A stretch of 64,000 nucleotides of DNA from the NCBI GenBank assembly GCA_040506275.1, contig JBEVXD010000004.1, forward strand, positions 62,001 to 126,000, read 5' to 3'. This DNA is from Thiodiazotropha sp040506275 (lineage in GTDB: Bacteria; Pseudomonadota; Gammaproteobacteria; Chromatiales; Chromatiaceae). The notes under the pieces were generated by a model. The model had not been told where the DNA came from, did not search any database, and saw nothing but the letters and a program-made list of their open reading frames with translations. A program made the position numbers and the translations under genes. Below are positions 59,707 to 64,000 of the stretch, one piece after another. How positions within the stretch are numbered: the stretch's first letter is position 1; each line of letters begins with the position of its first letter.

Positions 59707-60933
59707 TCAGCTGAGTTCGTTATAACCACGCTCTTCATGCAGAACAATATCCAACCCTTCGATCTCCTGTTCCTTGTCGACTCTCAGACCAATCAGCATA
59801 TCAACCAGTTTGAGGATGCCAAAAGTTACCACTGCAGTGAATACAATAGTTACCACAACACCAACAAACTGAACCCATAGCTGCCCCCCCATGGACTCTA
59901 TGCCGTCGGCAAAACCATAACCTGAAAAAACGCCCAACGAGGTGGAGCAGAAAATCCCGGCCAGCAGTGTCCCTAAAATGCCACCAACACCATGTACGGG
60001 AAAAACGTCAAGAGAGTCGTCGACTTTCAATACCTGCTTGAGATAATTGGTCGCGGAAAAACATATGATGCCCGCCAAAAGACCAATCACCAGTGCGCCA
60101 GCCGGGCCAACGAAACCTGAAGCAGGAGTAATAGTACCTAAGCCGGCAACCATGCCAGTTACGGCACCAAGAGCACTGGGCTTGCCAAATTTGATCCACT
60201 CGCGAACCAGCCAGGTCATCGCCCCGGTAGCTGCAGAAATATGGGTCACCAGCATAGCCATCGATGCACTCCCATCCGCAGCAAGGGCACTACCACCGTT
60301 GAAGCCAAACCAACCAACCCACAACATCCCTGCGCCGGTGATCGTCATGGTCATGTTGTGGGGCATCATGGATGACGAACCAAAGCCTCTTCTTGGTCCC
60401 ATAACTAGGGCAGCAACCAATGCAGCTACACCTGCAGTGATATGCACTACTGTCCCGCCTGCAAAGTCATATAACCCCATGCTACCCAACCAGCCACCGC
60501 CCCATACCCAATGGGTTATAGGTACGTAGACCAACATCAACCAGATCGCACTGAACAGCAGCATCGCAGAGAACTTCATGCGCTCGGCAAAGCCACCAAC
60601 AATCAGTGCCGGGGTAATGATCGCGAATGTCATCTGAAACAGCATAAAGAGTGATTCCGGGATATCCCCGGACAAGGTATCCTTACCAACACCTGACATT
60701 AATACCCGACTAAGATCCCCTATCCAGGCATTTCCCTCACCAAAGGCCAGACTGTAGCCAGCAATGAGCCACAAAATCGATACCATGCCGGCAATCGAAA
60801 AGCATTGCATCAGCACAGAAAGAACATTCTTTGTCCTTACCAGTCCGCCATAAAACATGGCCAAACCTGGTAGAGTCATAAATAAAACCAAAGCCGTGGA
60901 TGCCATAATCCAAGCTGTATTCGCGCTATTCAT
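59707..60933 (-). CDS. amt: Ammonium transporter Amt
   Basis: The 408-aa channel conducts ammonium/ammonia across the inner membrane. It has eleven hydrophobic helices. Signatures are LFMTLPGLAMFYGGLVRTKN, GFAERMKFSAMLLFSAIWLM, WVWGGGWLGSMGLYDFAGGT (followed by VVHITAGVAALV), and VFPVHGVGGILGTLLAGIFC with the pore histidine. The usual partner glnK (PII) is not adjacent, although it often is in Proteobacteria. With urease at the other end of the window, nitrogen acquisition is represented twice. The 280-bp upstream region shows no recognisable NtrC or sigma-54 site. Confidence 0.95.
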   Translation of the reverse strand: MNSANTAWIMASTALVLFMTLPGLAMFYGGLVRTKNVLSVLMQCFSIAGMVSILWLIAGYSLAFGEGNAWIGDLSRVLMSGVGKDTLSGDIPESLFMLFQMTFAIITPALIVGGFAERMKFSAMLLFSAIWLMLVYVPITHWVWGGGWLGSMGLYDFAGGTVVHITAGVAALVAALVMGPRRGFGSSSMMPHNMTMTITGAGMLWVGWFGFNGGSALAADGSASMAMLVTHISAATGAMTWLVREWIKFGKPSALGAVTGMVAGLGTITPASGFVGPAGALVIGLLAGIICFSATNYLKQVLKVDDSLDVFPVHGVGGILGTLLAGIFCSTSLGVFSGYGFADGIESMGGQLWVQFVGVVVTIVFTAVVTFGILKLVDMLIGLRVDKEQEIEGLDIVLHEERGYNELS

Positions 60934-61142
60934 ACTTACCCCTTTGAGTCATATCTTCCCCCTGCAAATCATCGAAAACCAAAAATATCATGATTTTTAA
61001 CAAAAAACGCTTTAATCCAATGTTATCATGAGGTTAGGTTCAAAAACAGTTAATTGACGGTTAAAGTATGAGCGTCGTTAGCCGTTAAACCTACCGAGTA
61101 TTGGCGAATCGACAATACCATACACCATATGGTTATAAACAC

Positions 61143-61171
61143 TTGACCATATAAGTAAGTATTAATATAGT
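61143..61171 (+). promoter_or_regulatory. Predicted sigma-70 promoter
   Basis: TTGACC (61143-61148) and TATAGT (61166-61171) are separated by exactly 17 bp. They lie 43 bp before the ATG at 61214, with a predicted transcription start near 61178. This spacing argues against a translation start at the GTG at 61187. Confidence 0.6.
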
Positions 61172-61213
61172 ACCCGATGTGGTAGAGTGGTTTTTACTAA
61201 TTTCGGCTTGCAA

Positions 61214-62128
61214 ATGGACAATTGGATGAATAATCAGACATCAGCACAACCTGTTACTGATCGGGTCACCCCTTTCAGAATCGGTAATGTTGAGCAGTTA
61301 CCCATCCTTGCGCAGGATGAATCCTGCCAAATTATCAAACAGTACTTTGACTACCTTGAGTCTACGCTGACCCAAGCGGATCAGCTGATTGATGTCAGCC
61401 AGTTGCGTGAAATGCTCAATGAGGTCTCGGGATTTATCCGCTCCAACAAAAGCCAGATCAGGGCAGATGGCTATGGCCGTATGCTCAGACGCCTGAATAA
61501 GATCTATTCTCAAGGACTACGCCTCAAGGACAACAGAGCTTTTACCAGTACTGCGGCCAACTTCGCCGATATTCTTAATTCCGTCAGTCAAAACTACACC
61601 AGTTACGACTATAGCGAATCTGTCGGCCTGCTACTCCACTATATGCATAAGATGTTCAACTACCGAGAAGAGGGCTGGCTGGAGGTTTTCGAACACCTAC
61701 TCTCAATGCCCGACAATATCCGGGTTATGCAGTTGATTAAAACGCAACATCTCCACGAGATTCAAAACTGGGTCGAAGAGGGCGTTGACAACCTGTTCGC
61801 TCTGTTAGATGAGCAGCTGGAAGTCATCGACAACATCGACCTTGAGATATTGCAGCTCGATCAGGAACTGCTACAGCGACGTAAATCCCTCTCGATGGGT
61901 ACTACAGGTTCAGTTACGGATGTAGTTATTCCACTTTCGAGAATTCGTGAAAAACACCTGATCCAGGAGCTATTCGACAGAAGAGCTCAATTGATGACAG
62001 AACGTGTCGCGAAATTGGAGCTGACGGAATTACTGGATGAAAATATTCAGGAGTTCACTGACCGTCTCACTGAGATCAGACGTAGCGCCATGATCCACCT
62101 CGTATGGGACAACCCTGCTAAACACTGA
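61214..62128 (+). CDS. Unrecognised coiled-coil protein, 304 aa
   Basis: I cannot assign a family. The frame extends to a GTG at 61187, but a good promoter just upstream would leave only a few leader bases, so I prefer the ATG at 61214 (or 61226). The protein has no signal peptide or membrane segment. It is largely helical: an N-terminal helical domain (IIKQYFDYLESTLTQADQLI), a middle with aromatic residues (YTSYDYSESVGLLLHYMHKM), and a C-terminal coiled coil (DEQLEVIDNIDLEILQLDQE). It ends in a short hydrophobic patch (SAMIHLVWDNPAKH). A bidirectional terminator follows. Confidence 0.7.
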   Translation: MDNWMNNQTSAQPVTDRVTPFRIGNVEQLPILAQDESCQIIKQYFDYLESTLTQADQLIDVSQLREMLNEVSGFIRSNKSQIRADGYGRMLRRLNKIYSQGLRLKDNRAFTSTAANFADILNSVSQNYTSYDYSESVGLLLHYMHKMFNYREEGWLEVFEHLLSMPDNIRVMQLIKTQHLHEIQNWVEEGVDNLFALLDEQLEVIDNIDLEILQLDQELLQRRKSLSMGTTGSVTDVVIPLSRIREKHLIQELFDRRAQLMTERVAKLELTELLDENIQEFTDRLTEIRRSAMIHLVWDNPAKH

Positions 62129-62151
62129 AGCAGAAACTGACCACTATTAAT

Positions 62152-62182
62152 AAAAAGGCCTGACCAGTTCAGGCCTTTTTTA
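62152..62182. terminator. Bidirectional Rho-independent terminator
   Basis: AAAAAGGCCTGA (62152-62163) pairs with TCAGGCCTTTTT (62169-62180) around a 5-base loop, with T-runs on both strands. It separates the plus-strand coiled-coil gene from the minus-strand chemotaxis receptor. Confidence 0.9.
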
Positions 62183-62290
62183 TTAAGGAGATAGAGGAAA
62201 AAATCACCCACTACTCTGCCTGTAAAACAAGCCAAAACGTGACCACGCTTTTTCCAGGTAGAGATAGATCTATCGTAAGCAGACCACTGG

Positions 62291-64000
62291 TTAAGAAACT
62301 TTAAAACGATCCATCTCTTCACTCAGCAGTTTCGAGAGACCATTAAGGTCTTTGACTACGGCACTCGTAGTATTGGATTGAACTGAGGTCTCATCGGCAC
62401 TTCTAGAGATACGCTGAATATTCTGGCTCATCTCCTCCGTAGTTGCTCGTTGCTGATTTGCAGCAACTGAGACCTGTGATCCCAGCTCGTTGATTCTTTG
62501 GATCTGATTTTGGACTGAGTCCAAGGTCTCACCAATAGTTGCAGCCTGTTGTGAAGATTCCTCAGCATGGGCAACACTTACAGCCATAACATCAACTGCC
62601 TCGTTTACCCCCGCCTGGAGAGCGGAGATAATCTGCTCTATCTCCTTTGTCGAATCCTGCGTTCTGCCTGCCAGGGTCCTGACTTCATCTGCTACTACAG
62701 CAAATCCCCTTCCCTGTTCACCGGCACGTGCCGCTTCAATAGCGGCATTAAGTGCAAGCAGATTGGTCTGTTCAGCTATACTCTTGATGACTTCCAGTAC
62801 TACACCGATCTGCTGACTCTCCTCTACCAGTGCCTGAATCACATCACTGCCTTTGCGGATCTTTTCCGTCAAGGTGCCGATACTCTGTACAGATTCTTTA
62901 ACGATCCTGTTACCTTCCTCTGTAGCAGTCATCGAATCAGTAGCTGAACTCGCCAGATAATTTATGTTCTCAGTCACGTGAGTAGCGCTTGCAGTCATTT
63001 GAGTAAGGGAGGTCGCCAGCAGTTCCAGCTCCTGCTTCTGGTTTTCCACTGCGCTATTGGTCAGTTCCGAAGAGTTGTTTACCTCATCAACAGTCTTGAC
63101 AAGACTATCTGAGGTAGTAACCACCTTACCCACCAAACCACTCAGGTCGTGATTCATTCTTTGCATCGCTCCGAGTAATCGCTTGAATTCATCATTACGA
63201 TTACAACTGATCTCTTGTGACAGATCACCGGAAGCAATTCTCTCCATATGCCGCACACCCATATCGAGTGGCCGCAAAGCTATCTTCATATAGAAAAGCA
63301 CGCCCAGCATAAGAAGTCCCAGCATCACTACAGCAATGGTGTAACTGATGGTTTTTAATCTGCTTTGTGAAAGTGCATTTTCAGTGATGTCCTCCATTGA
63401 GATCATATAGCCAACAAACTGACCTTCTCTTGTGGACAGCGGCAGGGTTCCAATCCCTACAATATTGTCCTGCAAGCTGACCTCCTCGTAATTCTGCATA
63501 TCACTTTGCCTGGGGGTAAAACTCGGAAAGTCATCGGTTGTACTCGCTACAGTTTCCCCCGAAGCAATCCTAAACTGAATATCTCTGCCATTGGCAGATT
63601 TAATTTTTTCAGCAACGCCATCCAATCCTTTCTCATAGACGCCAACTCCTACCAGATCCGAACGATCGTAAATGGGGAATGCCACCAGGTTCACCAGACG
63701 TCCATCTGATGTCAATTCAAATCCATTCTCTGTTTTTCCTGAGGCTATGGCATTCTCAGCCACAATTGGTACCTGTTTAGCTGAATCAAGTGCCGTAAAT
63801 CCGATCTGTCCATCCTTGGAAATTATCATCACATTGTCTGCAATTCCCATTGCCTGAAGACGTGTTGCAGTAGGCCCTACCGCATCGAGAATACCTTGTT
63901 CATTGAATCGAAAAAGTGCGGCACTAAGCTTGCGATTCCGGGTAAGCGAAGAAAAGTTTGCCGACATAGATGATTGTTCATTTTCACTGATTGCACGCCA
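62291..64000 (-). CDS. Methyl-accepting chemotaxis protein, N-terminus cut by the window edge
   Basis: The frame is open to the right edge (no stop through base 64000), so at least the first residues are missing. An internal Met at 63967 is not the true start. Visible are a periplasmic dCache-like sensor domain (FEQ-type strands such as GQIGFTALDSAKQVPIVAEN and DLVGVGVYEKGLDGVAEKIK), a transmembrane helix (ISYTIAVVMLGLLMLGVLFY) and a HAMP domain (RPLDMGVRHMERIASGDLSQ). The signalling hairpin has its highly conserved tip (SIAEQTNLLALNAAIEAARA, GEQGRGFAVVADEVRTLAGR). No C-terminal CheR-tethering pentapeptide is present (end is ...DRFKVS). The ligand is unknown. Confidence 0.95.
   Translation of the reverse strand, partial: WRAISENEQSSMSANFSSLTRNRKLSAALFRFNEQGILDAVGPTATRLQAMGIADNVMIISKDGQIGFTALDSAKQVPIVAENAIASGKTENGFELTSDGRLVNLVAFPIYDRSDLVGVGVYEKGLDGVAEKIKSANGRDIQFRIASGETVASTTDDFPSFTPRQSDMQNYEEVSLQDNIVGIGTLPLSTREGQFVGYMISMEDITENALSQSRLKTISYTIAVVMLGLLMLGVLFYMKIALRPLDMGVRHMERIASGDLSQEISCNRNDEFKRLLGAMQRMNHDLSGLVGKVVTTSDSLVKTVDEVNNSSELTNSAVENQKQELELLATSLTQMTASATHVTENINYLASSATDSMTATEEGNRIVKESVQSIGTLTEKIRKGSDVIQALVEESQQIGVVLEVIKSIAEQTNLLALNAAIEAARAGEQGRGFAVVADEVRTLAGRTQDSTKEIEQIISALQAGVNEAVDVMAVSVAHAEESSQQAATIGETLDSVQNQIQRINELGSQVSVAANQQRATTEEMSQNIQRISRSADETSVQSNTTSAVVKDLNGLSKLLSEEMDRFKVS

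Noticed and set aside
60934..61140. Possible sigma-54/NtrC promoter upstream of amt
   Set aside because: GG and GC elements can be found on the minus strand but are 13 bases apart instead of 10, and no GCACC-N5-GGTGC NtrC site is visible.
1..64000. CRISPR array, rRNA or tRNA genes, prophage or integrase genes
   Set aside because: No regularly spaced direct repeats, no cloverleaf or rRNA-like sequence, and no integrase, transposase or phage structural gene was found. The two mobile elements are non-coding.

Overview
The window reads as a chromosomal segment of a free-living or symbiotic gammaproteobacterium with respiratory, probably sulfur-oxidising, metabolism. It carries Hda, CydDC, a C199/C208-type OxyR, FabA and SfsA. 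It also has an octaheme tetrathionate-reductase-like cytochrome, SCO and SoxW/TlpA-like thiol proteins and urease genes. The overall look resembles Chromatiales/Sedimenticola/Thiodiazotropha-type genomes. That placement is inference from gene content; no rRNA or tRNA gene is present to fix it.

Layout. 1-2.1 kb: end of a urease operon (ureC tail, ureE, ureF, ureG). 2.1-6.0 kb: an SCO copper chaperone, a phosphate-binding-like periplasmic protein, an unrecognised protein and dusA. 6.2-13.3 kb: argG, an FNR-box-preceded two-component pair (TPR response regulator plus sensorless histidine kinase), an acyltransferase and a PhoPQ-activated (PqaA-like) protein. 13.8-17.2 kb: the ilvB-ilvN-ilvC branched-chain amino acid cluster. 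17.3-17.5 kb: a MITE-like element. 18.8-27.9 kb: a bd-oxidase locus (cydA, cydB, the small cydX, an octaheme cytochrome c with its membrane cytochrome b, then cydD and cydC) behind a perfect FNR box and a Fur-like palindrome. 28.3-30.0 kb: an AT-rich accessory patch with membrane microproteins, a PhyH dioxygenase and a DUF6869-like protein. 30.3-38.2 kb: proS, fabA, a bifunctional aldolase/dehydrogenase, oxyR, cpdA, and sfsA whose 3' end lies in a 425-bp inverted-repeat element. 38.3-42.9 kb: a low-complexity secreted protein, acylphosphatase, and an HlyD/TolC/thioredoxin/TlpA operon. 43.2-48.7 kb: an unrecognised 537-aa protein, a YihY membrane protein, arsC, wrbA, hda, bolA and a glutaredoxin. 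48.8-51.5 kb: two transporters or membrane proteins. 51.7-56.7 kb: a TatT-type TRAP transporter operon. 56.6-60.9 kb: an EamA exporter behind a candidate leader-peptide attenuator, a phosphopantetheinyl transferase, a QueD-like protein and amt. 61.2-64 kb: a coiled-coil protein and a chemotaxis receptor cut by the window edge.

How it fits together. Nitrogen acquisition (urease maturation, Amt, argininosuccinate synthase) brackets a low-oxygen respiration block. In that block, assembly factors (CydDC), oxidase subunits (CydABX) and an alternative electron-accepting octaheme cytochrome are co-located and probably co-regulated by FNR. Thiol and redox homeostasis recurs (SCO, SoxW-like, TlpA, glutaredoxin, BolA, OxyR, ArsC, WrbA).

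The least ordinary sequence signals are non-coding. They are a terminator/antiterminator pair with an embedded 31-codon leader ORF before the EamA gene, two TIR-bounded non-coding elements (one rewriting the SfsA C-terminus), and several dispersed short GC-rich palindromes.
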